IMG/VR virus record: IMGVR_UViG_3300037041_001387
Coordinates: 1-28,892 of that record
DNA length: 28,892 bases
From: a virus
Strand: one strand, 5' to 3'
Shown here: positions 7,428-14,264 of the stretch, piece by piece
Numbering within the stretch: the stretch's first letter is position 1
How the letters are laid out: every line of letters starts with the position of its first letter
Notes under the pieces: generated by a model
Told to the model about the DNA's origin: nothing
What the model saw: only the letters and a program-made list of their open reading frames with translations
Databases searched by the model: none
Translations under genes and position numbers: made by a program

Positions 7428-8093
7428 TTATTTATTAACAATTGATTTATTTTTTATAAAGGTTGTCCATTGGTCGGCCATTGCCTCGGCAACTTTTGGA
7501 TAAAACCTCGCTCTCTCTTTGGCTCCGTCTTTGCTCGACCCGTCGATTGCCTCCGTCTTGTATCTTGGTTTGCCGGACTTGTCAACATAAACGGGAGCCG
7601 GTTCGTCGGAGTGAGTCCTTGACTCAAATAAAGTATCCGTCTTGGAGTGCAACAAGGGAGGCAATCCCTTGAGCCAAAGACAAGTCAATTTTTTGTCCTC
7701 GTCTCCAAAAAAATAAGGGTGCAAATATTGAGTCGGTTTGAGATTTCTCATTGGATACCCTCGAGGGTTTTCAATACAAATATAGGGGACCGGAGCCTCC
7801 CAAAACTTGAGAAAAAAATCGAGGGCCTTGGTCCTTTGTTTTATCCGGTCGATTGCTGCTTGGCCGTATTTATCAATATTAAAGTATCTGTTACCGGCGT
7901 ACGATAAAAATTGACAAGGAGGGTGAGCAATAAGGAGGTCCCAATTTTGGTCGAGCAACTCCAGGGCGTCGCCTTGATAATGGTTGCCGGATTGCTCGGA
8001 GGCGATTAAATCGCAACTCCAAGCCTCCCAACCTTTACGCTCAAACGCCGTCCGGACAATACCCGAAAACTCACAAGCAACGAGGACCCTCAT
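7428..8093 (-). CDS. DNA cytosine-C5 methyltransferase-like protein 1 (221 aa)
   Basis: The enzyme would add a methyl group to cytosine C5 in DNA using S-adenosylmethionine. Motif I is VLVACEFSGIVRTAFE at about 3-18. Motif IV is DLLIAHPPCQ with catalytic Cys60, and motif VI is CIENPRG with Glu108. At 221 aa it is shorter than typical stand-alone C5 enzymes (300 aa or more), and no clear target-recognition domain or QxRxR motif VIII is visible. It may be a compact phage form. Its start overlaps the end of the preceding membrane-protein gene by 4 bases (8090-8093). It is the second of two such genes in the region. Confidence 0.85.
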   Translation of the reverse strand: MRVLVACEFSGIVRTAFERKGWEAWSCDLIASEQSGNHYQGDALELLDQNWDLLIAHPPCQFLSYAGNRYFNIDKYGQAAIDRIKQRTKALDFFLKFWEAPVPYICIENPRGYPMRNLKPTQYLHPYFFGDEDKKLTCLWLKGLPPLLHSKTDTLFESRTHSDEPAPVYVDKSGKPRYKTEAIDGSSKDGAKERARFYPKVAEAMADQWTTFIKNKSIVNK

Positions 8094-8293
8094 TTGTTTT
8101 TAAGTTTTATGTCATATCCAAGTTTAACCAACTCCTCCTCCAACTCCTCCCGACGTTTTATTTGGGCGTTGAGTTTGGCCTCAATAATTTTTTGCTCCTC
8201 CCTCAATTTTTTGGTCCGATAAATTACAAAACATTGCAACAAGGCAACGAGTCCAAAAATAACAATCAAAATGATATAAAGTATCTCTCTCAT
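8090..8293 (-). CDS. Small single-pass membrane protein with coiled coil (67 aa)
   Basis: Residues 4-26 (ILYIILIVIFGLVALLQCFVIY) form one hydrophobic span, followed by a basic stop-transfer (RTKKLREEQK) and a charged coiled coil up to the C-terminus. This would leave the coiled coil in the cytoplasm if the N-terminus is outside. The function is not known. Spanin-like, superinfection-exclusion or replication-anchoring roles are all possible. It overlaps methyltransferase 1 by 4 bases and starts just after an unknown coiled-coil gene (junction TTAATATG). Confidence 0.7.
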   Translation of the reverse strand: MREILYIILIVIFGLVALLQCFVIYRTKKLREEQKIIEAKLNAQIKRREELEEELVKLGYDIKLKNK

Positions 8294-8294
8294 A

Positions 8295-8654
8295 TTAAGG
8301 GTTGATTTTAAGTTGATAATCCTCTTGAGTTAACGGCTCGGTCCCGACCGGCTCTCCCTCAAAATAAAAAGTCTTTGTCTTGGTTGCAAAGTCGAGGACG
8401 ACGTCGCAACTCTTAAACAAATACTCGTATCCGTTGTTGATATGAGAGGAGAGGAGGTTTTGATCTGCAATTTTTGACTCAATCTTTGCCTTGTAGTCTG
8501 CAATAATTGTCTTTTTTTCTCCCTCAAGTCTCTGCTTGTCGGAGCAAACTCGGGCCAATTGATTTGATTTGTCTCTCAACTCGGCCTCCGAAAAAACGTA
8601 TTTGAATTGATACGTTTGTTTGTCGTTGATTTGTTCGTTTGATTGTTCGTCCAT
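8295..8654 (-). CDS. Hypothetical coiled-coil protein (119 aa)
   Basis: The middle is strongly helical and charged (AELRDKSNQLARVCSDKQRLEGEKKTIIADYKAKIESKIADQ), and the C-terminal part is a small beta-rich unit (CDVVLDFATKTKTFYFEGEPVGTEPLT). I do not recognise a family. The combination of a helical hairpin and a small beta part is seen in some phage host-interaction proteins, but nothing here is diagnostic. A copy of the repeated regulatory element lies 18 bases upstream of its ATG at 8654, so it may head its own transcript. Confidence 0.7.
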   Translation of the reverse strand: MDEQSNEQINDKQTYQFKYVFSEAELRDKSNQLARVCSDKQRLEGEKKTIIADYKAKIESKIADQNLLSSHINNGYEYLFKSCDVVLDFATKTKTFYFEGEPVGTEPLTQEDYQLKINP

Positions 8655-8671
8655 TGTATATTTATTTAATT

Positions 8672-8689
8672 GTTTACTTGTTTAAGGAC
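8672..8689 (-). promoter_or_regulatory. Repeated regulatory element, copy D
   Basis: The + strand reads GTTTACTTGTTTAAGGAC. Copy B before the head protease (24619-24635) is GTTTACTTGTTAAGGAC, identical apart from one extra T. Copy D overlaps the last codons of the methyltransferase at 8674 and lies just upstream of the 119-aa gene at 8654. No good TAnnTTTG box follows it, so if it acts on transcription it may do so as an operator rather than as part of a promoter. Confidence 0.45.
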
Positions 8690-9327
8690 GAGGATAAAAT
8701 CTCAAGGCAAAGGTCCGGCGGCAATTTGCTCCGGTCATAACTCCCTTGTCGTCCTTGGGTCCCCGTCCGACTCCCTCGAGGGGCCGGTTGATGTTTGCAA
8801 TTTTTATTTGATTTATAGCATTTTGACCGAGGTCTCCAACCCTTTGGATTGTAAATTGAGACGAGGTTGTTGGTCCAAATATCGGTAGACTTAAAACGGT
8901 CGTCCCCGTATTTGCAATAATTGACCGTTGCTCGGTCAAACTCTCCTCGGACAATTGGCAATTTGCGGAGTTTGCCGGTTGGATTTTCGACAAACCAAAT
9001 CAAGTCCGGATTGATATCCAAAAAAAAGTTGATTATCTGTAAAGTCTTGGCGACTATCTCAACGCCTTTGATTGCGTTTGCCGACTTTGGGGAGTTGTCT
9101 TTGTTCCAATGATAACCGATTGAGGCAACGCTAAAAAAAGTACAAGGCGGAGAGGCCCAAATTATATCCGGAGTAAACGGGACCAAGGTTGGGTCAAAGT
9201 CTAAAATATCAACCGAGTAATTAATCCCGTCAAAGTTTTGGATATCCGAGGAGTAAACCTCAAATCCGAGACTCTCGGCAACTTTACCAATTGAGCGACT
9301 ACCGGCGAATAATTCGAGGACCCTCAT
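8674..9327 (-). CDS. DNA cytosine-C5 methyltransferase-like protein 2 (217 aa)
   Basis: Motif I is VLELFAGSRSIGKVAESLG at 3-21, the standard SAM-binding start. Motif IV is PDIIWASPPC with catalytic Cys62, and motif VI is WFVENPTGKLR with Glu114. The C-terminal part has a basic, Cys-containing loop (RSKCYKSNKNCKH) and a Gly-rich segment before RSKLPPDLCLEIL, which resembles the closing motif of phage C5 methyltransferases. Its start overlaps the end of the PD-(D/E)XK nuclease gene by 4 bases, so the two are translationally coupled. This suggests protection of phage DNA or a restriction-modification-like pair. Confidence 0.88.
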   Translation of the reverse strand: MRVLELFAGSRSIGKVAESLGFEVYSSDIQNFDGINYSVDILDFDPTLVPFTPDIIWASPPCTFFSVASIGYHWNKDNSPKSANAIKGVEIVAKTLQIINFFLDINPDLIWFVENPTGKLRKLPIVRGEFDRATVNYCKYGDDRFKSTDIWTNNLVSIYNPKGWRPRSKCYKSNKNCKHQPAPRGSRTGTQGRQGSYDRSKLPPDLCLEILSSSLNK

Positions 9328-9863
9328 AAATCAAGATACAAATATCGTAAATAGTTAATATCAAGGAGGTCCTTTTGTTGGATTGTCCAAGTATCGGTTG
9401 GTAAAATAAAACTTGTCCCGTCGCTCCTCGTCTGTTTATCTCCGGCCTTGAAAAAAGACGCCAATCTCAAAAAATGAGACTTATCAATCCAACCGCAAAG
9501 TTGGAGTTTTTGGGTCGTCTTATTGATTGATGCAAAGATATAACCGTCGACCGGATATTTGATTTGGAGGTCTGTTAAATTGTGGACGTAAAAGTCCAAA
9601 ACGTCTCCAGCTCTCAACATTGTTTTGACGTCAAAAGTCTTGCCTCGATATTTAAAGTCAAACCCTCCGTCAAATCCTTTTTTAAACTTGTACTCGTCTC
9701 CGGTCAATACCTCGTAGACAATAACCTCTCCAAGGAGTCCGGTAAACTGATTGTCAAAGGAGCCGTCAAATTTGCCTCGTTGTCCGATATTGGTCTCCCG
9801 TAAAAATTTGGCGACCTCCTCCTTTTTATGGTTTGGGATTGATATAAATATTGGATTGCTCAA
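9324..9863 (-). CDS. PD-(D/E)XK-type nuclease (179 aa)
   Basis: A compact restriction-endonuclease-like fold is suggested by an N-terminal helix with Glu46 (GLLGEVIVYEVL), then GFDGGFDFKYRGKTFDVKT. Asp69 and the DVK triad (Asp78, Lys80) fit the PD-(D/E)XK metal site. The rest alternates strands and helices with no extra domain. The only available start is TTG at 9863, whose last two bases overlap the TGA stop of the previous gene. The end overlaps methyltransferase 2 by 4 bases. It could restrict competing DNA, cut host DNA, or process DNA for RecT recombination. The pairing with a methyltransferase favours a modification-linked role. Confidence 0.75.
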   Translation of the reverse strand: MSNPIFISIPNHKKEEVAKFLRETNIGQRGKFDGSFDNQFTGLLGEVIVYEVLTGDEYKFKKGFDGGFDFKYRGKTFDVKTMLRAGDVLDFYVHNLTDLQIKYPVDGYIFASINKTTQKLQLCGWIDKSHFLRLASFFKAGDKQTRSDGTSFILPTDTWTIQQKDLLDINYLRYLYLDL

Positions 9864-10165
9864 CGGTTGCCGTTTTGGATTTGTCTTAAAAAAATAACAA
9901 AGTCTTGTATCTCCTCCTTGTTGGCCTTAAAATAATTTAAAAAGGCGTTGAGTATTTGAGTCTTTATCTCCGGTATTTGTATCAAGGTAAAAATGAGGGC
10001 CGTAATTGTATCCTCGTCCGCCTTGATATGTTTTAATGTATTTTTAATTGAAAAATCCTCCGTTTGCATTGTAATATAAAGGACGGCGTTTTGTTCGTCT
10101 TTTGTAAAGTCCTTGACTAAATTTATAACGTCAAGGTCAAATTTGTTGCGTTGCTCTTGGTCCAT
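9860..10165 (-). CDS. Hypothetical helical acidic protein (101 aa)
   Basis: The 101-aa product is mostly helix (KFDLDVINLVKDFTKDEQNAVLYI, TITALIFTLIQIPEIKTQILNAFLNYFKANKEEIQ). I see no motif. It starts at ATG 10165, directly after the stop of the gene upstream, and its stop is shared with the TTG start of the nuclease gene. It might be a partner or regulator of that nuclease, judged only from tight coupling. Confidence 0.65.
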   Translation of the reverse strand: MDQEQRNKFDLDVINLVKDFTKDEQNAVLYITMQTEDFSIKNTLKHIKADEDTITALIFTLIQIPEIKTQILNAFLNYFKANKEEIQDFVIFLRQIQNGNR

Positions 10166-10371
10166 TATTTTGATATTTTGATTGTTGCTAATTTCTTACA
10201 AAGGTCCTCATACTCTTGTTGAGAGATAGTCGCCGCCTCGAGTCCATACTCAATAAATAACTCAAAGGGATACGATGATTTGCTTTTGATCTCTCGGACA
10301 ATCTCCGCCGAGATTTTGTCGGGGTCCCCGAGGTTTACCAAATATTTAAACCAAGCCGTTGTCTTTATCAT
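10165..10371 (-). CDS. Hypothetical small protein (68 aa)
   Basis: The protein is unrecognised. It has a helical N-terminus (TTAWFKYLVNLGDPDKISAEIVREIKSK) and a second helical part ending KLATIKISK. Its final codons contain the ATCAAAA-like sequence just before the next ATG. It overlaps both neighbours by one to four bases, typical of a compact early operon. Confidence 0.6.
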   Translation of the reverse strand: MIKTTAWFKYLVNLGDPDKISAEIVREIKSKSSYPFELFIEYGLEAATISQQEYEDLCKKLATIKISK

Positions 10372-10592
10372 TTTGATTTTATAAATCGTTTGACTACTTT
10401 TTTTGCGTCTGTTTTGCCAAAGTCCAACTCGTATATCTCCGCCGCCTTTTGCGTCGAAAAATAATATTTTTCGAGATAGTGGACCGTTGATTGGTCAATT
10501 GATAGGACCTTGACGTTGACAATATCTCGGTCTCGATAAACCTTGACTTGATAATCTCCGTCCTTGTCGTTTAATACGGTTATCATTGTCAT
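10368..10592 (-). CDS. Hypothetical small protein (74 aa)
   Basis: The 74-aa product begins with beta-like strands (MITVLNDKDGDYQVKVYRDRDIVNVKVLSI) and ends with a basic helix (FGKTDAKKVVKRFIKSK). Two ATGs are in frame, at 10592 and two codons later. The C-terminal lysine-rich tail could bind nucleic acid. It lies directly after the DnaC-like gene and overlaps it by 4 bases. No family is recognised. Confidence 0.6.
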   Translation of the reverse strand: MTMITVLNDKDGDYQVKVYRDRDIVNVKVLSIDQSTVHYLEKYYFSTQKAAEIYELDFGKTDAKKVVKRFIKSK

Positions 10593-11302
10593 ATCTGTTT
10601 TGATTTTGCCAAGGTTGATATTTTATTTTGATAGTCCAAAAAGTCGGGAGAGTCCGGCGGAGAAGATAAAATCTTTGAGTAATAAGGGAGGACCTCCGGC
10701 AATCCCTGAAAAAAAGGACTCCCTCCCTCCCTCCGGTCCTTGTAATTTTCGGCAACCCCGAGGTTGACAAATTGGGTCATTTCGCTCAATCTGCTAAAAC
10801 AATGGTCCCCGTATCTCTCTCGTAAATCTTGACGAGAATAATTTGAGGTAAAAAAGGAGCGATAACCTTGTTTTTTATACAACTCGTATCTCTTTAAAAT
10901 TACTCTTTGCATAACGTCGCAATCCGAGCCGTAAAATTTGGCCGGATTTTTTTCTCGACCCAACTCGTCAAAGATTAAATTTTTTGTTGATTGGAGTCCG
11001 ATTGCGTCGTCTCCGATTTTTTCATATTGACCGACAACCTCGTCAACCGTTTTAAAATTGAGCCTCTCGGGGTGAAAAGGAGGCCGGTAAATTTTGGACA
11101 AAGTCTCCAGGGCCAAGGTTTTACCGGAGCCGGTCCGGCCGCAAATAATCAACCCTTTTGGGGAGTTGTCCATTATATCAATAATTAATTTGAGGGCCTC
11201 TCGATTTTCGTCGTCGACGATAAATTGATTGTCAGTTATTAAATTGACGTATCTCCAAAATCTCTCCTTGAGAGGTTGGTCCATTGTTATCTCTTTGCTC
11301 AT
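10589..11302 (-). CDS. DnaC/IstB-like AAA+ ATPase, putative helicase loader (237 aa)
   Basis: The protein likely loads the host replicative helicase at the phage origin. Walker A is GRTGSGKT at 55-62 and Walker B is NLIFDELG at 108-115 (Asp112, Glu113). A sensor-1-like SFFTSNYS and an arginine-rich DLRERYGDHCFSRLSEM segment follow, as in DnaC/DnaI loaders. No helicase or primase is encoded in the window. A second ATG at 11284 is also possible. The gene follows the zinc-ribbon and replication-initiator genes, which supports a replication role. Confidence 0.85.
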   Translation of the reverse strand: MSKEITMDQPLKERFWRYVNLITDNQFIVDDENREALKLIIDIMDNSPKGLIICGRTGSGKTLALETLSKIYRPPFHPERLNFKTVDEVVGQYEKIGDDAIGLQSTKNLIFDELGREKNPAKFYGSDCDVMQRVILKRYELYKKQGYRSFFTSNYSRQDLRERYGDHCFSRLSEMTQFVNLGVAENYKDRREGGSPFFQGLPEVLPYYSKILSSPPDSPDFLDYQNKISTLAKSKQI

Positions 11303-11426
11303 TGTTTTGATTTATATCCGTTAACAAAAATAAGTAAATAATTAATCCGATAAGTATGAGTTGACAAGTTAAGAGGATTGTTAATAAATCCTTTTGTCTC
11401 TCGGATAAATTAATCCTCCTCCTCAT
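11232..11426 (-). CDS. Small membrane protein overlapping the helicase-loader gene (64 aa)
   Basis: The reading frame starts at ATG 11426 inside the end of the zinc-ribbon gene and runs 71 bases into the DnaC-like gene in another frame. Residues 12-34 (DLLTILLTCQLILIGLIIYLFLL) form one clear membrane span after a basic start (MRRRINLSERQK), giving an N-in orientation. The gap between 11410 and 11302 is otherwise empty, which supports a real gene. The long overlap into the next gene is unusual and lowers confidence. Confidence 0.5.
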   Translation of the reverse strand: MRRRINLSERQKDLLTILLTCQLILIGLIIYLFLLTDINQNNEQRDNNGPTSQGEILEIRQFNN

Positions 11427-11589
11427 TGTCCTCGATAAAATCGCAATGCTCTCCGCAATCCGGACAAATCCCAAAGTCCGTCGAGTCGCAATCGCCGTTT
11501 GATATTGGCAAGGCTCCGCAACAATTTGAGCGGACCTCAAAGTTTTGATCTTGAGGAGCGGACCCCTCTTTTTTTTCGTCTGTATTCAT
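11410..11589 (-). CDS. Small Cys-rich zinc-ribbon-like protein (59 aa)
   Basis: The frame starts at ATG 11589 immediately after the stop of the replication-initiator gene (TAAATG) and ends at TAA 11410. Residues include paired cysteines Cys23-Cys24, Cys34, and a CPDCGEHC knuckle at 42-49 that would bind zinc. The ends are acidic (FIEDNEEED). Such small zinc ribbons are common in phage replication operons, where they may bind DNA or proteins. It is short, so function cannot be fixed. Confidence 0.7.
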   Translation of the reverse strand: MNTDEKKEGSAPQDQNFEVRSNCCGALPISNGDCDSTDFGICPDCGEHCDFIEDNEEED

Positions 11590-12276
11590 TTAGTCAAATT
11601 TTGTGGACCCGTTGAGTCCGAGTTTATTATTTGGTTTATTGTCAATATTGTTTTGCTCCCAAGTCCGGACGGCGGACCTCCAATCTCTCATTGGATTTTT
11701 ACCAACCCTCCAACCGTTTGACTCGTAAAAGTTGACAAACCTCTCGGGGTTGACTTTGTTTTTTCTCTCCTTGCAATAATCCGAGACTTGGAGGACGGTT
11801 GGTTTGATAAATTTTTTTGAGGCTGCAATCGGAGGGTCCAAAAAATTAACTTTAATATTTGATTGATTGATTGCTCCGTCTTTATCTACTTCTTTATCTT
11901 TATCTACTTCTTTATCTTTATGGTTAACCTTTGCTTGTATTTTGCTCAACGTTTGCTTAACGTTTGCTTGTCCTCCTCGTCGTCCGGCCTCGCTCCGTTT
12001 ATGAGATAGGGCAAGGAGTTCGTCTCTTTGCTCGTCTAAAAAAGGGATTGATACGGCTCCGGCTCGGTCAAAAATAAATCCTTTGTCGATAAGGGCTTTG
12101 ACCTTTGATTTGTGGACCTTTCGTTGTAGTTTGTCAATCGTTAGGTCGCAATTGTTGAGCCAATATATCGCCGTTATCCTTATAAATACTCCTTGAATAT
12201 TGTCCGGCTCGTCGGAGATATCTCCGGTCAACCAAACGCTCGGGTCAAATTTAAACCAAGGCAAATCTTTACTCAT
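11590..12276 (-). CDS. Replication initiator-like protein (228 aa)
   Basis: The N-terminal part has the features of phage replisome-organiser or DUF1376-like proteins: WFKFDPSVWLTGDISDEP, then a helix-turn-helix region with IYWLNNCDLTIDKLQRKV, and a basic AGRRGGQANVKQ patch. A charged KDKEVD-repeat linker follows at about residues 120-133. The C-terminal part resembles the closing domain of many phage replication proteins (YCKERKNKVNPERF...NWRSAVRTWE type; here FYESNGWRVGKNPMRDWRSAVRTWEQN). It likely binds the origin and recruits the helicase loader encoded just downstream. Confidence 0.75.
   Translation of the reverse strand: MSKDLPWFKFDPSVWLTGDISDEPDNIQGVFIRITAIYWLNNCDLTIDKLQRKVHKSKVKALIDKGFIFDRAGAVSIPFLDEQRDELLALSHKRSEAGRRGGQANVKQTLSKIQAKVNHKDKEVDKDKEVDKDGAINQSNIKVNFLDPPIAASKKFIKPTVLQVSDYCKERKNKVNPERFVNFYESNGWRVGKNPMRDWRSAVRTWEQNNIDNKPNNKLGLNGSTKFD
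11881..11916. repeat. Two exact 18-bp tandem repeats inside the initiator gene
   Basis: The unit TTTATCTACTTCTTTATC occurs twice without a gap, and a partial third TTTAT follows. On the coding strand it gives KDKEVD twice, in the linker between the two domains of the initiator-like protein. In lambdoid phages the origin iterons lie inside the initiator gene, so this may be part of the replication origin. It may also be a simple linker expansion. Confidence 0.85.
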
Positions 12277-12293
12277 ACGTTTTGATTTATTTA

Positions 12294-12650
12294 TTAAAAT
12301 ACCGTATCCGGCCGAGACTGATTAATCTCTTTTTTTATTTGTCCGCCTTTGCTTTGACGTTTGTTATATCGGTCCCCTCTCAAGTCAATCCGCTCCTCTT
12401 GGATTTTGCGTCTCAACCTTGTTATGTAGTCAACCGTTGGGAGTTTACCCTCGGAGTATAATCGGAGGAGGACCGAGGCCGCTATCTCGTTTGGATTATA
12501 TCCAAGGTATTTGATAAATTTATACAATGTATTGGAGACGAGTCTCTCGTCGTCGTCTCTCAAGGTTGGGACCTCTGTCAACAACGACTCAATTATTTGG
12601 GCCGTTGTTGATTTGTCCTTTTGGATTTGCTTATTGCTCGAGATTGGCAT
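12294..12650 (-). CDS. Hypothetical early protein with basic C-terminus (118 aa)
   Basis: The N-terminal part is polar, the middle helical (LVSNTLYKFIKYLGYNPNEIAASVLLRLYSEGKL). A basic segment TRLRRKIQEERIDLRGDRYNKRQSKGG follows, which recalls the conserved end of some phage winged-helix replication or regulatory proteins. Its ATG at 12650 lies in the end of the previous gene. It sits between RecT-associated genes and the replication initiator and is probably linked to DNA replication, but the function is not known. Confidence 0.6.
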   Translation of the reverse strand: MPISSNKQIQKDKSTTAQIIESLLTEVPTLRDDDERLVSNTLYKFIKYLGYNPNEIAASVLLRLYSEGKLPTVDYITRLRRKIQEERIDLRGDRYNKRQSKGGQIKKEINQSRPDTVF

Positions 12651-13029
12651 TTGGCTCCTCGTTTGTTGGTTGAGTCAAAAACTCGTCTGCAATTTTATTA
12701 ATTGCCTCCTCAATTGTATCTGCATAGTTGCCAAAAATTTTGAGAGAGCCGGAGCGAAAAAACTCGGGGCGATTTTTATCCGCTCGGGCCAAATGAAAGG
12801 ACCAACTCATTTGATACGATTTTGTTTTTTTGTCAAACTTTTGGTCGACGTGATAATTAAACCAAGTCGGGACCAACTCCAAATCGTCGATATAACGTTT
12901 TGATAATTTGGTTTTGATCTCCTCAAAATTTGCCTCGATAAAATCGACAACAAAATTGATTTTTAACGGCTCCGGAGTCAACTCGACGGAGGATTTAAAC
13001 GGGATTTTGTTTTGCTCTTGATTGTCCAT
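12631..13029 (-). CDS. Hypothetical early protein (132 aa)
   Basis: The protein has an acidic Gln/Glu-rich start, a helical middle (FVVDFIEANFEEIKTKLSKRYIDDL), and a beta-like core (VDQKFDKKTKSYQMSWSFHLARADKN). I know of no family for it. Its place next to recT might suggest a recombination partner such as a single-strand binding protein, but no OB-fold pattern is clear. It overlaps the next gene by 20 bases and has its own promoter-like box upstream. Confidence 0.6.
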   Translation of the reverse strand: MDNQEQNKIPFKSSVELTPEPLKINFVVDFIEANFEEIKTKLSKRYIDDLELVPTWFNYHVDQKFDKKTKSYQMSWSFHLARADKNRPEFFRSGSLKIFGNYADTIEEAINKIADEFLTQPTNEEPNANLEQ

Positions 13030-13049
13030 TGTTATAAATTTAATTGATA

Positions 13050-13057
13050 CAAAAATA
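13050..13057 (-). promoter_or_regulatory. Possible -7 promoter box before the 132-aa gene
   Basis: TATTTTTG on the - strand matches TAnnTTTG and lies about 20 bases before ATG 13029, in the short gap after recT. No clear -33 TTG is found at the usual distance, so it may be weak or accessory. Confidence 0.4.
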
Positions 13058-13063
13058 ATATAT

Positions 13064-14005
13064 TTATTGAGTCCGGCGATTATCTTGTCCGATATTTTTC
13101 AACTGATTTGACAAGTCCGTTTGATTATATCGAGCCGACTCAAAAACGGGGTTGACTTGGTTTTGGATTAATTCGTTTTTAAGATTGTCAAACTCATTGG
13201 GATTAAGTCCGCTCCGGACCTTACTATCAAGGACGGACTTTGTATCGTCGTCAAAGGTTGAGTTATTAATCAACGTATAAAGATAATCCTCTTGTCCGTA
13301 TGAGATTTTGTACTCCGAGTTGTCAATCTCAATCGCTTGGTTAATCAACTCAAACCGGTCCGTCTTTGGTAAGTATTTTGTCAGTCTTTTTAGGACGGAT
13401 TTGCGACTCATTTCTCCAGGCCAAGCCAACCAAAATACAAACCTCTCGTCCAATTTGCCGTTGGTAAACGCAATATAAGTCTCCGACTTGTCTCGTATCT
13501 CGTCGAGTTCTGTTTTGTCCATAACCTCAACTTGGATACGTCCGTCGTAAAGGGTCGCAATTGCATAGGCAAAGACAATCTCTTTGGATTTATGTTTTGG
13601 CTTGTGGATTATATCCGGACGGGTCCCCAATTGATACTCAAACTCGTCTCCGTCGTATACGACGTTGGCCGTTATATTAAGGATTGAGCCGGTATCGGTT
13701 AAGAGTTTGACGAGTCCTTGGTATTGTGGCATAAGTACGGCCTCCCAACCAACGTCCTTGATATATTTGGGGACCAAGGCCGTCAATTTGTGGATTGGGT
13801 TTAATGATAAACCGCAAAGGGAGACGTTATAAACGGCCTTAACAATACTAATTTGAGAGCAATCTCTCAATTTTTGGGAGGCCGAGACGAGTTGGACGGC
13901 AAATCCAATCTCTCGGACGAGGTCCTCCGGTTTAATGATTTTTGATAGTTGGTCCTTGTATCCGGCAAGGCCCGACTCAATTGTTGACGTTTTGATTACT
14001 TCCAT
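13064..14005 (-). CDS. recT: RecT-type single-strand annealing protein (313 aa)
   Basis: RecT proteins pair single strands during phage recombination and end repair. The conserved segment is SLCGLSLNPIHKLTALVPKYIKDVGWEAVLMPQYQGLVKLL (about residues 62-102), with the typical GLSLNP and gYkGl-like core. It continues with strands of the RecT core (ANVVYDGDEFEYQLGTRPDI, FAYAIATLYDGRIQVEVM) and ends in a polar, Asn-rich tail. A YqaJ or lambda-exo partner gene is not adjacent. The PD-(D/E)XK nuclease about 3 kb downstream in transcription could supply resected ends, but that is inference. Confidence 0.92.
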   Translation of the reverse strand: MEVIKTSTIESGLAGYKDQLSKIIKPEDLVREIGFAVQLVSASQKLRDCSQISIVKAVYNVSLCGLSLNPIHKLTALVPKYIKDVGWEAVLMPQYQGLVKLLTDTGSILNITANVVYDGDEFEYQLGTRPDIIHKPKHKSKEIVFAYAIATLYDGRIQVEVMDKTELDEIRDKSETYIAFTNGKLDERFVFWLAWPGEMSRKSVLKRLTKYLPKTDRFELINQAIEIDNSEYKISYGQEDYLYTLINNSTFDDDTKSVLDSKVRSGLNPNEFDNLKNELIQNQVNPVFESARYNQTDLSNQLKNIGQDNRRTQ

Positions 14006-14247
14006 ATTTGTATAATTAACGGGGTTTGTAAATTGTCCGAGAGGTCTCGGAGGTTGTTTATTGCTGCAAGTTTTTTGTCGATTTGGACAACGTGGTCCGC
14101 TCGTCTCGAGATAAGGTCAAAATAAACCAAGTGAGCAAAGTTTTTGTCTTTTTTGAGGATATCAATATCGTTGATAAATCCGAGTAAGGTCTCGACCTCA
14201 ACCTCGAGTTGGAGTATCCTCCCCTCAATTGTTATGATTGTCTGCAT
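13996..14247 (-). CDS. Hypothetical coiled-coil protein (83 aa)
   Basis: The likely start is ATG 14247. A TTG 13 codons upstream (14286) is in frame but lies inside the previous gene. The protein has alternating hydrophobic and charged residues (IITIEGRILQLEVEVETLLGFINDIDILKKDKNF) that suggest a coiled coil. It overlaps the recT start by 10 bases and may act with recT. No family is recognised. Confidence 0.6.
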   Translation of the reverse strand: MQTIITIEGRILQLEVEVETLLGFINDIDILKKDKNFAHLVYFDLISRRADHVVQIDKKLAAINNLRDLSDNLQTPLIIQIWK

Positions 14248-14264
14248 ATCCGTTGTAAATTTAG

